DNA of 64,000 nucleotides from Ruminococcus bicirculans (ex Wegman et al. 2014) (GTDB lineage Bacteria; Bacillota; Clostridia; Oscillospirales; Ruminococcaceae), in assembly GCF_000723465.1 (NCBI RefSeq), contig NZ_HF545617.1, forward strand, positions 62,001 to 126,000. Reading direction: 5' to 3'. A program made the translations under genes and the position numbers. Shown piece by piece: positions 26,425 through 34,599 of the stretch. Position 1 is the stretch's first letter, and every line of letters starts with the position of its first letter. The notes beneath the pieces are model-generated. The model did not search any database and was not told where the DNA came from. It saw only the letters and a program-made list of their open reading frames with translations.

Positions 26425-26538
26425 TCAGTGCATAATTATATTGTTAGAGTGCAAAAAATCAAGGCAGGACGCAATTATACTTAAAGACCTACCCATAAAA
26501 GAATATGTAATTGATGAAAAACAGCACATTTCAGTCAT
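26425..26538 (-). CDS. Small ORF of 37 residues in the purE leader
   Basis: ATG at 26538 has an ideal AGGAG site with a 6-base gap. The frame codes 37 residues, MTEMCCFSSITYSFMGRSLS and then a hydrophobic stretch with one more cysteine, ending NNIIMH. It has three cysteines in all and a moderately hydrophobic centre. The stop is followed within 3 bases by a strong terminator, and a promoter lies about 120 bases upstream. It may be a leader peptide for attenuation, a free small protein, or a chance frame with a good ribosome site. I do not recognise a family. Confidence 0.4.
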   Translation of the reverse strand: MTEMCCFSSITYSFMGRSLSIIASCLDFLHSNNIIMH

Positions 26539-26664
26539 ACATCTCTCCTGAATACATACAAAAAATACTGCACAATATTACCAGACAGTAAAGCGGAGCA
26601 AAACTGTCTGCGAAAGCTTTTTTACTGATTTTCTCCATAACAGCATACAAAGCCTTACAATAAT

Positions 26665-26693
26665 ATTGTACAATATTTATAGATAAATTTCAA
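26665..26693 (-). promoter_or_regulatory. Promoter of the purE leader
   Basis: On the minus strand TTGAAA (26693-26688), a 17-base spacer and TACAAT (26670-26665). The same hexamer pair and spacing stand before the surface-protein gene at 51035. Start of transcription is expected near 26658. Confidence 0.65.
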
Positions 26694-26765
26694 CACATAT
26701 TTATATAAAATTTATATCAATTAATCTTTGATTTATTGTGAAATTTGTCTACATTAACTTTTTGT

Positions 26766-26984
26766 TCAGAAAATACTTGTATCAGTGATCTGACCGTTTG
26801 ACAAGCTGTTGACGAGACCACGCATTTCCTCTTTGGAGCGAATACAGTGTGCCGAGTCGATTATCTGCTGTCTTTGAAGCGGATCCAGCTTAGCAAAGTA
26901 AGCATATGCCGCAGGCACCTGAGCAAGAGCCATAGACAGCCCCAGCGGCAATTCCTGCCCGTGAGCAAAAGAGTTGTTTTTCAT
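26766..26984 (-). CDS. Small conserved-looking protein of 72 residues
   Basis: A 72-residue soluble protein with a GGAGGTGAT ribosome site. It contains LPLGLSMALAQVPAAYAYFAKLDPLQRQQIID and SKEEMRGLVNSL. The pattern L-GLSMALAQ, a run of helix, then I-S-EEM-V-L resembles small Clostridia proteins I recall and the C-terminal helical part of the YdeI/OmpD-associated family. Function unknown. It stands alone, with hairpins on both sides, about 75 bases upstream of the purE leader promoter. Confidence 0.7.
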   Translation of the reverse strand: MKNNSFAHGQELPLGLSMALAQVPAAYAYFAKLDPLQRQQIIDSAHCIRSKEEMRGLVNSLSNGQITDTSIF

Positions 26985-27359
26985 TTTTTATCACCTCCGC
27001 ATATATTATTTCCCGGGCAATAAAAATAATAAACCCTTACGATCTTATATGTGATACTGCACAATTTATCACATCGTAATTTATGCAAACAAATGATTTA
27101 TCTTTTAATTTGGCAACATTTCTGCAATTGTTGCATTTTTTATGCAACAAAAGTGGTGATTTTCGGGATAAGTATAAGGATATTATCCCAAATCGAATAT
27201 CCTGCAAGGTAGCAGTGTATGAGGACACATTCTGTCAACGTGAGTTAGGTGAACACGATGAGAGGTTCTGATCGCACAGAAAAGCACTTCCTGCACCTTG
27301 TTTGAAGCTTGAAAATTGAATAAAAATCGTACAAAACCACAAAATTACGGCAACAAATC

Positions 27360-27383
27360 TGTAGGGGCGAACAGCGTTCGCCC
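27360..27383 (+). repeat. TGTAGGGG repeat, type A
   Basis: TGTAGGGG joined to the palindrome GGGCGAACAGCGTTCGCCC, continued by GTCGAAG. Confidence 0.75.
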
Positions 27384-27448
27384 GTCGAAGAAACAAGTCC
27401 ACGATTACAACCATTGTAGGACAGAACAAAAAACTATCCTATCATGCT

Positions 27449-27475
27449 TGTAGGGGCTGGCGCCCTCGACAGCCC
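27449..27475 (+). repeat. TGTAGGGG repeat, type B
   Basis: TGTAGGGG with the core GGCTGGCGCCCTCGACAGCC, in which GGGCTG pairs with CAGCCC. Related copies are at 42852 (direct) and 50182 (inverted). Confidence 0.75.
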
Positions 27476-27539
27476 GCTCGAAGTGACGAGGTTTGAATTT
27501 ACCATAAAGTCATGCAGATGTACAAAGACGTGCGAGGGG

Positions 27540-27576
27540 GTCGGGACGTCGAATTTCTGCAAAGCAGAAATCGCTC
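27540..27576 (-). repeat. TGTAGGGG-family repeat, type C (inverted, without the TGTAGGGG head)
   Basis: CGGGACGTC, then TTTCTGC-AAAGCAGAAA hairpin and CGCTCCG. Its reverse complement matches the copy at 28569 in the GACGTCCCG end and TTTCTGC core. Confidence 0.5.
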
Positions 27577-27625
27577 CGCTGGGTCATTCTTTACTTCATA
27601 GGAATATTATTCTTTTCCAAATCAG

Positions 27626-27654
27626 TTGACAATCTTTTGTTAATATGATATAAT
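27626..27654 (+). promoter_or_regulatory. Promoter of rsmA
   Basis: TTGACA, 17 bases, TATAAT: full consensus at 27626-27654, with the start about 45 bases before the ATG. Confidence 0.85.
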
Positions 27655-27706
27655 TATTTTGTTAATTTTTTGTCGATTTATCAGTTAATCTGAGGTGTAT
27701 TAATAA

Positions 27707-28567
27707 ATGGATAATCTTTCTAATATAAGTGTGATAAAAGATGTTCTCGCAAGACATAATTTCACTTTCTCCAAGGCTCTCGGTCAGAATTTCTTAGTGA
27801 ATCCCTCCGTTTGCCCCAAGATAGCCGAAATGGGCAATGCAAAAAAAGGCTTCGGCATAATCGAGATAGGCACAGGCATAGGCGTTCTCACAAACGAGCT
27901 TGCCAAGCGTGCCGACAAGGTGGTGGCTATCGAAATTGACGACAGGCTTATGCCGGTTCTTGCAGAAACTCTTGCAGAATATGACAATGTGAAGATAATA
28001 AACGCCGACGTCATGGAAACTGACCTCCATAAGCTTATTGCCGAGGAATTTCAGGGTATGGACGTTGCCGTTTGTGCAAATCTGCCTTACTATATAACCT
28101 CGCCCATATTAATGATGCTCCTTGAAGAACGTCTGCCCATAAAGTCTGTTACTGTCATGGTGCAGAAAGAAGCAGGCACACGTCTTTGTGCCCCTATGGG
28201 TACAAGAGATATGGGAGCAGTCACAGTGGCAATAAATTATTTTTCTGTACCGAAACTGCTTTTCAACGTATCACGAGGAAGCTTCATGCCCTCGCCTAAC
28301 GTTGATAGCTGTGTGGTGAGGTTTGATATCCGTGATAAGACCCCCGAGGGCGTGACGGACGAAAAGTTCTTTTTTAAAGTCGCTAGGGGAGCATTTTCAC
28401 AGCGAAGAAAGACTCTCTCAAATTCCGTATCATCATCAATGGGTATAGATAAATCTATAGTAAATCAGGCGATAGAGCAAAGCGGCCTGCCTGCCTCCGT
28501 CCGTCCTGAAGCTCTTTCCATGGAACAATTCATAACCTTTTCCGAAGCCCTTAGAAAGCTTATCTAA
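27707..28567 (+). CDS. rsmA: 16S rRNA dimethyladenosine transferase RsmA (KsgA)
   Basis: A 286-residue methyltransferase that dimethylates two adjacent adenosines in the 3' end of 16S rRNA. SAM motif I is IEIGTGIGVLTNELAKRADKV (residues about 48-68), motif IV is NLPYYITSPI, the N terminus has FSKALGQNFLV, and the C-terminal region (FSQRRKTLSN and SLEMEQF-like ending) completes the family. A consensus promoter precedes it; no rnmV is adjacent. A type C repeat follows directly after the stop. Confidence 0.96.
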   Translation: MDNLSNISVIKDVLARHNFTFSKALGQNFLVNPSVCPKIAEMGNAKKGFGIIEIGTGIGVLTNELAKRADKVVAIEIDDRLMPVLAETLAEYDNVKIINADVMETDLHKLIAEEFQGMDVAVCANLPYYITSPILMMLLEERLPIKSVTVMVQKEAGTRLCAPMGTRDMGAVTVAINYFSVPKLLFNVSRGSFMPSPNVDSCVVRFDIRDKTPEGVTDEKFFFKVARGAFSQRRKTLSNSVSSSMGIDKSIVNQAIEQSGLPASVRPEALSMEQFITFSEALRKLI

Positions 28568-28568
28568 T

Positions 28569-28604
28569 TGTAGGGGAGTCGCACAGTTTCTGCAAGACGT
28601 CCCG
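28569..28604 (+). repeat. TGTAGGGG repeat, type C
   Basis: TGTAGGGGAG head, then CGCACAGTTTCTGCAAGACGTCCCG. It begins two bases after the rsmA stop. Confidence 0.6.
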
Positions 28605-28758
28605 TTCTTCGGATATCTCAAATTAAAAATTATTACGCAAACATTGATTGTGTTTTTTCAAAAGATGTATGGGAGTGGCTTTGAGATCTGTCCGTAAATT
28701 TGGTCAGTATTTCAATTTCAAGCCCATATTGCGACACCTTTCGCTTGATAGTCCTGCT

Positions 28759-28779
28759 AAAATGTAATTATTACATTTT
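28759..28779. promoter_or_regulatory. Perfect palindrome before spoIIE
   Basis: A 21-base palindrome, AAAATGTAA and TTACATTTT around TTA, ends 23 bases before the spoIIE start. It could be a dimer-binding operator or an RNA hairpin next to the ribosome site (AGGACGTG). Confidence 0.5.
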
Positions 28780-28802
28780 GGAAACATAGGACGTGATAAG
28801 CA

Positions 28803-31079
28803 ATGGAAAAAATACGGCATACGGCAAAATTTCATACCTCAGGTAAAACGAATGTACTTATGGCTGTTTTATCGGCGGCAGCAGCGTTTGCGGCAAGCTT
28901 CGGAAAGATCTTAGGCTTCCCATCGTCAATGAACGTGGCGGTGGCAGTGCTTTCGGGAACTAATGTGATACCTGCTTTTTTAGGCTCTGCACTTGCATAT
29001 TTTGTAAGCGGAACATTCTCAGAGGGTATCGTTCAGCTTTGTGCGATACTTGTTATAGGGGCGGTAAGGCTTGTGATGCCCTCTGCTGACCATAAGGACG
29101 ACCCCGTTTTTGTGTCGCTCCTCACAACAGGAGCAATGCTTCTTTTCAGCTGTGTAATGTCGGTGGCAATGCCGTCGGATACATATACGGCTTCACTGCG
29201 AATGATAAGCTCGCTCATGTGTGGCTGTGTTGTTTTTATTGCACTGACCGTAAAACGTCAAAGAAACCGAAGCGGTGTTTTTGACCTTACAGGAATAAAC
29301 GGAGTTTTCACAGCTATACTTTATATTATGTTTATCTCGACCATCACTGCCGCACCGCTCCATGTGGTGAATCTGGGCAGGATAGCAGGCACTTTGTTTA
29401 TGCTTATGGCAGTGCGAAAGTATAGAAATATAGGCGGTGCAGTCGTTGGTGCATTGACCACCTGCGGTGTACTCCTTTGTGCTCCGTCACTTGCGAGAAA
29501 TACACTTTTGCTTGCCACGTCAGGACTTATCTGCGGAGCTTTTCTGCAATTCGGCTCTCTTGTGATAGTGTTTGTTTTCCTTGCAGTTTCACTTGTGAGC
29601 CTTGTGGCAATGGGCGTGAACGGTGATACATTTTCAATGTTTGCTGATTTGCTTATAGGCTCTGTGCTTTTTATCGCCCTGCCTGTTCCTGTGATAAAAA
29701 GGGTGGCAAAAAAAGTGGTGGGAGTGAAAAATTCCGTTGACCTTGTAGGGCAGACCACTTCTTCAAAGCTCAACATGGCTTCGAGAACTCTGGGCGGTAT
29801 CAGAGGTCAGCTTACAATGGTCACTGCGGCGATAGATAAACGCTCAAAGGAAGCTACACTGTCAAAGCGTGTACGATCTGTTGTTTGTACCGATTGCGAT
29901 ATGTACTCAGTGTGCAGTAAGCGTTGTGTACAGCTTGATGACAGCTTTTCAAAGCTTGAAAGCATAGTTTGTACATATAATAACCTCAGCCTTGACGACG
30001 TTGAAAAGCATTTGGGTGGCTGTGTGAGAAAGTCCCTTCTTTGCAAAAGCTTCAATGAATTGTATACCGACTTTGTGGCAGAACGTGCCGACAGCATGAG
30101 AGTTCGTGAAATGCGTGAGTTTTTAAGCGAACAGCTTTCCTCCATGGAGGATATCTTATCCGACCTTTCTTTTAGGGCAGGTCAGGTGAGAAGCGTTGAT
30201 CCTCAGCTTTCAGCAAGAGTAAGGGAGCATTTCTCAAACCTTGGCTATCCAAATGTGAAAGCCTGCGTTTACATAGACGAAAATCTTTGCCAGCGTGTGG
30301 ACGTTTTCATAACTGCGCAGTTCAGGGGTGATCTTGTAAGGCTGACGGCTACGCTTTCAGAAATGATAGATTATGACCTTGATATGCCTGTGATAGTCAA
30401 GGTGGATAATATAACCAGAATGTCCTTTGCGGAAATACCGAAATTCACAGTTGATATAAAAAGCTTTTCGGCTTCGTCAAGCGGAGAATATTCGGGGGAC
30501 AGCTTTGAAGTCTTCGATTCAAGCGTCAACGAAAAGTATATCGTCCTTTCAGACGGCATGGGAACAGGAAAAAGAGCAAGACTGGATTCATTGTTTTCCG
30601 TAAGTCTTGTTACAAGGCTCATACGATCGGGAATGTCTATGCAGACAGCCCATAGGCTTATAAATTCCATGCTGAGAGTTAAGGGCTGGGAGGAATCTTT
30701 TGCGACCCTTGATATAATGCGGCTGGAGCTTAATGGCGGAACGGTGCAGTTTCTAAAATCGGGTGCGGCGCAAAGCTTTCTTTTCCGTGACGGCGGTCTT
30801 AAAGCTATCGGCGGACAGGCTTTTCCTGCTGGGATACTTGCGGAGTGTACACCTGATGTGAGCGAGCTTAAGCTCTTTGACGGGGACGTTCTGCTTATGA
30901 CCTCAGACGGTGTCGAGGACGCTACAGCACGAGAGATACTCCGCTGTAACGGAATGAACGCTCAGGAGATAGTCACGGCGCTTGGCGCAAAGGCGCTTGC
31001 TCAGCGAACAGGAGGCAGGCGTGACGATATAACTATTATTGCCGCAAAAATTTTCCTTCGTGACGAGAATGAAAAATGA
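28803..31079 (+). CDS. spoIIE: Stage II sporulation protein E, PP2C phosphatase
   Basis: A 758-residue protein, slightly shorter than the Bacillus form (about 827). The N-terminal 310 residues hold about ten membrane segments, a central region to about 545 interacts with FtsZ in the model organism, and the C-terminal PP2C-type phosphatase domain holds SDGMGTGKRA at about residue 580 and TSDGVEDATA near 705. SpoIIE dephosphorylates SpoIIAA to activate sigma F in the forespore and takes part in asymmetric septation. This marks the organism, or its recent ancestor, as spore forming. No tilS or hpt follows, unlike Bacillus. Start at ATG 28803 with AGGACGTG. Confidence 0.93.
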   Translation: MEKIRHTAKFHTSGKTNVLMAVLSAAAAFAASFGKILGFPSSMNVAVAVLSGTNVIPAFLGSALAYFVSGTFSEGIVQLCAILVIGAVRLVMPSADHKDDPVFVSLLTTGAMLLFSCVMSVAMPSDTYTASLRMISSLMCGCVVFIALTVKRQRNRSGVFDLTGINGVFTAILYIMFISTITAAPLHVVNLGRIAGTLFMLMAVRKYRNIGGAVVGALTTCGVLLCAPSLARNTLLLATSGLICGAFLQFGSLVIVFVFLAVSLVSLVAMGVNGDTFSMFADLLIGSVLFIALPVPVIKRVAKKVVGVKNSVDLVGQTTSSKLNMASRTLGGIRGQLTMVTAAIDKRSKEATLSKRVRSVVCTDCDMYSVCSKRCVQLDDSFSKLESIVCTYNNLSLDDVEKHLGGCVRKSLLCKSFNELYTDFVAERADSMRVREMREFLSEQLSSMEDILSDLSFRAGQVRSVDPQLSARVREHFSNLGYPNVKACVYIDENLCQRVDVFITAQFRGDLVRLTATLSEMIDYDLDMPVIVKVDNITRMSFAEIPKFTVDIKSFSASSSGEYSGDSFEVFDSSVNEKYIVLSDGMGTGKRARLDSLFSVSLVTRLIRSGMSMQTAHRLINSMLRVKGWEESFATLDIMRLELNGGTVQFLKSGAAQSFLFRDGGLKAIGGQAFPAGILAECTPDVSELKLFDGDVLLMTSDGVEDATAREILRCNGMNAQEIVTALGAKALAQRTGGRRDDITIIAAKIFLRDENEK

Positions 31080-31130
31080 ATGTAAATGACTTTGCCGACT
31101 TTTGCCTGCAATTTTTTACTTTTGTATACT

Positions 31131-31160
31131 TTGACTTTACTTTTTCTATGTTATTATATA
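31131..31160 (+). promoter_or_regulatory. Promoter of the glycogen operon (candidate)
   Basis: TTGACT at 31131-31136 and TATATA at 31155-31160 with an 18-base spacer, about 160 bases before glgB. The 243 bases between spoIIE and glgB are A/T-rich and otherwise without a convincing gene. Confidence 0.5.
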
Positions 31161-31322
31161 AAATCTATTGTGCAAAATATATAAAACTATCTGTTGAAAT
31201 ATGTGCGAATACGAGAATAACTACTAAAACTATTGCAAAATTGTTCAAAAAAGATTAAAATGTAAGTATGAAACACCGAAATTATTCAGCGGTTTTCACA
31301 AAAAGACAAGGGAGGCTGAATT

Positions 31323-33344
31323 GTGATAGATATTATTCCAAAGGATTATGAACTGCCGCTCTATCTTTTCCACAATGGCACAAACTGCGAAACATATAAG
31401 TTTCTTGGCTGCCATAAGGGAGAGAAAGACGGCATAGAAGGATATTATTTTAGAGTCTGGGCAGCACACGCTGAGGGCATTTCTGTTGTGGGAGATTTCA
31501 ATGACTGGGACGAAAATGCCACTCCAATGGAGAAGATAGACGACTCAGAGGTGTGGGAGGCTTTTGTTACAGGGCTTAAGACTTATGATACATATAAATA
31601 CTGTATCCACGGCTGTGACGGCAAGACCCATTATAAGGCTGATCCGTACGGCACACACATGGAGGTCGCTCCGAACACCGGCTCAAAGGTTTTCGATATA
31701 GACGATTATCTTTGGAGCGATAAAAAGTGGATGACCGAGAAGAAGTCTAAGGATATCTACAATTGTCCTATGAATATCTATGAGGTACATCTCAATTCAT
31801 GGAAGGCTTGTCCTGACGGAAAATATTTCTCATATGTTAGATTTGCAGATACTATAATCCCTTATATAAAGGAAATGGGCTATACTCATATCGAGCTTAT
31901 GCCGCTGGCGGAATATCCTTTTGACGGCTCTTGGGGCTATCAGGGTATCGGCTATTTTGCGCCGACTTCACGTTTCGGAACGCCTTATGACTTCATGAAA
32001 ATGATAGACCTTTTCCATTTGGCAGGAATAGGCGTTATCCTTGATTGGGTGCCTGCGCATTTTCCAAGAGATGAGGCAGGACTGTTCGAGTTTGACGGAG
32101 GTCCGTCATATGAATACTCTGACCCGAAAAAGGCAGATCACCTCACTTGGGGAACGAGAGTTTTCGATTATTCAAAGGGCGAGGTAAAGTCATTCCTTAT
32201 CTCGAACGCTCTTTACTGGATAGAAAAATATCACGTTGACGGTCTGAGAGTTGACGCTGTTGCGTCTATGCTTTATCTTGACTATGACAGACGTGACGGA
32301 GAGTGGACGCCTAACAAGTTCGGTGGCAAGGAAAATCTTGAAGCTGTTCAGTTCTTCAAGGATCTCAATACCGCTGTGTTCGGAAGAAACCCTAATACCC
32401 TTATGATAGCCGAAGAGTCAACTTCATGGCCTATGGTAACAAAGCCTGCGAGCGATGGCGGTCTTGGTTTCAACTTCAAGTGGAACATGGGCTGGATGAA
32501 CGATATGCTCAAATATATGGCTCTTGACCCTATCGACAGAGCTTTTCATCATGATATGCTCACGTTCTCATTCTTCTATGCTTTCTCTGAAAACTTTATT
32601 TTGCCTATCTCTCATGACGAGGTGGTGCATGGTAAGGCTTCATTGGTAAATAAAATGTATGGTGGAGATATCGACAATAAGTTCAAGCAGTGCAAGCTGT
32701 TCATGGCTTATATGATGGCTCACCCAGGTAAGAAGCTTCTGTTCATGGGTGCTGATTTTGCTCAGTTCAGAGAGTGGGATTACGAGAATGGTCTGGAATG
32801 GTTCATGGTGGACGAATATGAGAACCACCGCAATTATCTGAACTACTCCAAGAACCTCAATCATTTCTATCTTGACCACCCTCAGTTCTGGGAGAGAGAT
32901 TTTTCTTGGGAGGGCTTTAGCTGGATATCAAATGACGATTTCAAGCAGAGCATCATCATCTTCAGACGTTTCGACAAAAACGGCGGAGAGGTCATCGTTG
33001 TGTGCAACTTCGTTCCTGTGGAAAGAAAGTCATACTGCTTTGGCGTTCCTTACTGGGGCAGCTATACAGAGGTGTTCAACTCGTCTTCTGTTGACGGATC
33101 CCCTTGCACGAACGGCACTGTTAAGGCGGTAGATGTTAAGATGCACGGCTTTGACCAGTCAGTTTGCATCGATATTCCTGCGTTCTCTTGTATGTATTTC
33201 ACGGTGAAGAAAGAGGAAAGACCTGTGCCTGAGAAAAAGGCAGAGGGAAAGAAAAAAACAAAGACAGCGGCTAAGAAAACTGCTGTCAAGAAAGCCGCTA
33301 AGGCGAAAACAACTAAGAAGTCCACAGCTAAAAAGGCTGAGTAA
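31323..33344 (+). CDS. glgB: 1,4-alpha-glucan branching enzyme with lysine-rich tail
   Basis: A 673-residue glycosidase family 13 enzyme forming alpha-1,6 branches in glycogen. The start is GTG 31323 after GGGAGG. An N-terminal CBM48 domain (residues about 30-125) is followed by the catalytic barrel: VDGLRVDAVASM with nucleophile D311, MIAEESTSWP with the acid/base near 364, and ISHDEVVHGKASL. A C-terminal beta domain ends near 625. The final 40 residues are almost only Lys, Ala and Thr (AAKKTAVKKAAKAKTTKK), like a histone H1 tail, a feature not needed for catalysis. It opens the glgB-C-D-A operon. Confidence 0.96.
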   Translation: MIDIIPKDYELPLYLFHNGTNCETYKFLGCHKGEKDGIEGYYFRVWAAHAEGISVVGDFNDWDENATPMEKIDDSEVWEAFVTGLKTYDTYKYCIHGCDGKTHYKADPYGTHMEVAPNTGSKVFDIDDYLWSDKKWMTEKKSKDIYNCPMNIYEVHLNSWKACPDGKYFSYVRFADTIIPYIKEMGYTHIELMPLAEYPFDGSWGYQGIGYFAPTSRFGTPYDFMKMIDLFHLAGIGVILDWVPAHFPRDEAGLFEFDGGPSYEYSDPKKADHLTWGTRVFDYSKGEVKSFLISNALYWIEKYHVDGLRVDAVASMLYLDYDRRDGEWTPNKFGGKENLEAVQFFKDLNTAVFGRNPNTLMIAEESTSWPMVTKPASDGGLGFNFKWNMGWMNDMLKYMALDPIDRAFHHDMLTFSFFYAFSENFILPISHDEVVHGKASLVNKMYGGDIDNKFKQCKLFMAYMMAHPGKKLLFMGADFAQFREWDYENGLEWFMVDEYENHRNYLNYSKNLNHFYLDHPQFWERDFSWEGFSWISNDDFKQSIIIFRRFDKNGGEVIVVCNFVPVERKSYCFGVPYWGSYTEVFNSSSVDGSPCTNGTVKAVDVKMHGFDQSVCIDIPAFSCMYFTVKKEERPVPEKKAEGKKKTKTAAKKTAVKKAAKAKTTKKSTAKKAE

Positions 33345-33379
33345 TATAGACTTAATAAAAATTGGTGGGTGAATTAATT

Positions 33380-34582
33380 ATGTTCAACAAAAAAGAATGT
33401 GTTGCAATGCTGCTGGCAGGCGGTCAGGGAAGCAGATTGTATGCCCTGACACAGAGCGTTGCAAAACCGGCAGTACCTTTCGGTGCTAAGTATCGTATCA
33501 TTGATTTTCCTCTCTCGAACTGTATCAATTCAGGTATCGACACAGTGGGCGTGCTGACACAGTATCAGCCATTGGTACTCAATGAGTACATTGGAAACGG
33601 TCAGCCTTGGGATCTTGACAGAATACACGGAGGCGTTCATGTGCTTCCTCCTTATCAGACAGCTTCAGGCGCTGATTGGTATTCGGGTACTGCAAACGCT
33701 ATTTATCAGAATATCGCTTTTGTAGACAGATATGACCCTGAGTATGTTGTTGTTCTTTCAGGCGACCATATCTATAAAATGGATTACAACAAGATGCTTG
33801 AATATCACAAAGCTAAGAACGCTGACGCTACTATCGCTGTTCTGGACGTTCCAAAGGAAGAGGCGTCACGTTTCGGTATCATGATAACCGACGAGGACGA
33901 CAACATCATAGACTTCGAGGAGAAGCCAAAGAACCCTCGTTCAACTCTTGCTTCAATGGGTATCTACATATTCACTTGGAAGAAGCTGAAAGCTTATCTT
34001 ATCGCTAATGAGAACGACAAGGAAGCTTCAAAGGACTTCGGCAAGAACATTATTCCTGACATGAGAGAAGCAGGCGAGAAGCTTGTGGCTTATCGTTTTG
34101 ACGGCTACTGGAAGGACGTTGGAACTATCGACTCTCTTTGGGAAGCTAATATGGACCTTATCAATCCTAACATTCCTATCGATCTTTATGACACAAGCTG
34201 GAAGATATACTCAAGAAACCCTGTTATGCCACCTCAGAGCATAGGCAAGAACGCTCAGGTACAGAACTCTATGGTAACAGAGGGCTGCGTTATCGACGGC
34301 TCTGTCGAGTTCTCAATGATCTCTGACGGCGTTACTGTTGAGGAAGGCGCTGAGATACTGGATTCTATCCTTATGCCTGGCGCAGTTGTCAAGAAGGGTG
34401 CAAAGGTCGAGTATGCTATCGTTGGCGAGAACACTGTTATCGGTGAGAACGCTCAGATCGGTGCAAGACCTGAAACTATCGAGGACAAGGACTCATGGGG
34501 CGTTGCTGTAGTGGGCAATAATCTGACCGTTTCTGACGGCAGTGTTGTTGCACCAAAGGCAATAATTTACGAGAATATCTAA
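33380..34582 (+). CDS. glgC: Glucose-1-phosphate adenylyltransferase, GlgC subunit
   Basis: A 400-residue ADP-glucose pyrophosphorylase. The catalytic N-terminal part has [46 protein letters not shown] and [19 protein letters not shown]; the C-terminal left-handed beta-helix carries hexapeptide-type repeats (residues about 290-385). Start ATG 33380 rather than the in-frame GTG-type start at 33362. It supplies ADP-glucose for GlgA. It is followed after 18 bases by GlgD, its presumed partner. Confidence 0.95.
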   Translation: MFNKKECVAMLLAGGQGSRLYALTQSVAKPAVPFGAKYRIIDFPLSNCINSGIDTVGVLTQYQPLVLNEYIGNGQPWDLDRIHGGVHVLPPYQTASGADWYSGTANAIYQNIAFVDRYDPEYVVVLSGDHIYKMDYNKMLEYHKAKNADATIAVLDVPKEEASRFGIMITDEDDNIIDFEEKPKNPRSTLASMGIYIFTWKKLKAYLIANENDKEASKDFGKNIIPDMREAGEKLVAYRFDGYWKDVGTIDSLWEANMDLINPNIPIDLYDTSWKIYSRNPVMPPQSIGKNAQVQNSMVTEGCVIDGSVEFSMISDGVTVEEGAEILDSILMPGAVVKKGAKVEYAIVGENTVIGENAQIGARPETIEDKDSWGVAVVGNNLTVSDGSVVAPKAIIYENI

Positions 34583-34599
34583 GAAAGGACCGAGTAAAT

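Larger units (their letters stand above)
26356..26765 (-). promoter_or_regulatory. Leader region of the purine operon
   Basis: The 410 bases between purE and the next gene. On the minus strand it holds a promoter (26693-26665), a stem-loop at about 26612-26583 (CAGACAGT with ACTGTCTG around a 13-base loop), the small ORF at 26538-26425 and the terminator at 26422-26395. The predicted transcript has about 300 untranslated bases before purE. I could not match it to the purine, PRPP or ZTP riboswitch patterns I remember. Confidence 0.55.
26985..27706. other. 722-base non-coding stretch with hairpins and repeats
   Basis: No convincing gene. From left to right: the hairpin GTGATA/TATCAC at 27051-27072; TTGTTGCAT/ATGCAACAA at 27128-27150 with a T-rich loop; nested GGGATAA/TTATCCC and GGATATT/AATATCC hairpins at about 27167-27203; then three TGTAGGGG-family repeats at 27360-27580; and the rsmA promoter at 27626-27654. 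The reading frames here of 60-64 residues are Cys/Arg-rich without ribosome sites and look spurious. Confidence 0.6.

Noticed and set aside
26300-26551. 83-residue plus-strand ORF opposite the purE leader
   Set aside because: No ribosome site and antisense to a promoter, small ORF and terminator on the minus strand.
26356-26765. Purine (guanine/adenine), PRPP or ZTP riboswitch before purE
   Set aside because: I looked for their conserved cores and did not find them; called as leader of unknown class instead.
27083-27629. Several 60-64-residue ORFs on both strands between 27.0 and 27.6 kb
   Set aside because: They run through repeats and hairpins, lack ribosome sites and look like noise.
31076-31258. 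60-residue ORF overlapping the spoIIE stop by ATGA
   Set aside because: Phe-rich, low-complexity protein without ribosome site, lying in the A/T-rich glgB promoter region; probably a chance frame.
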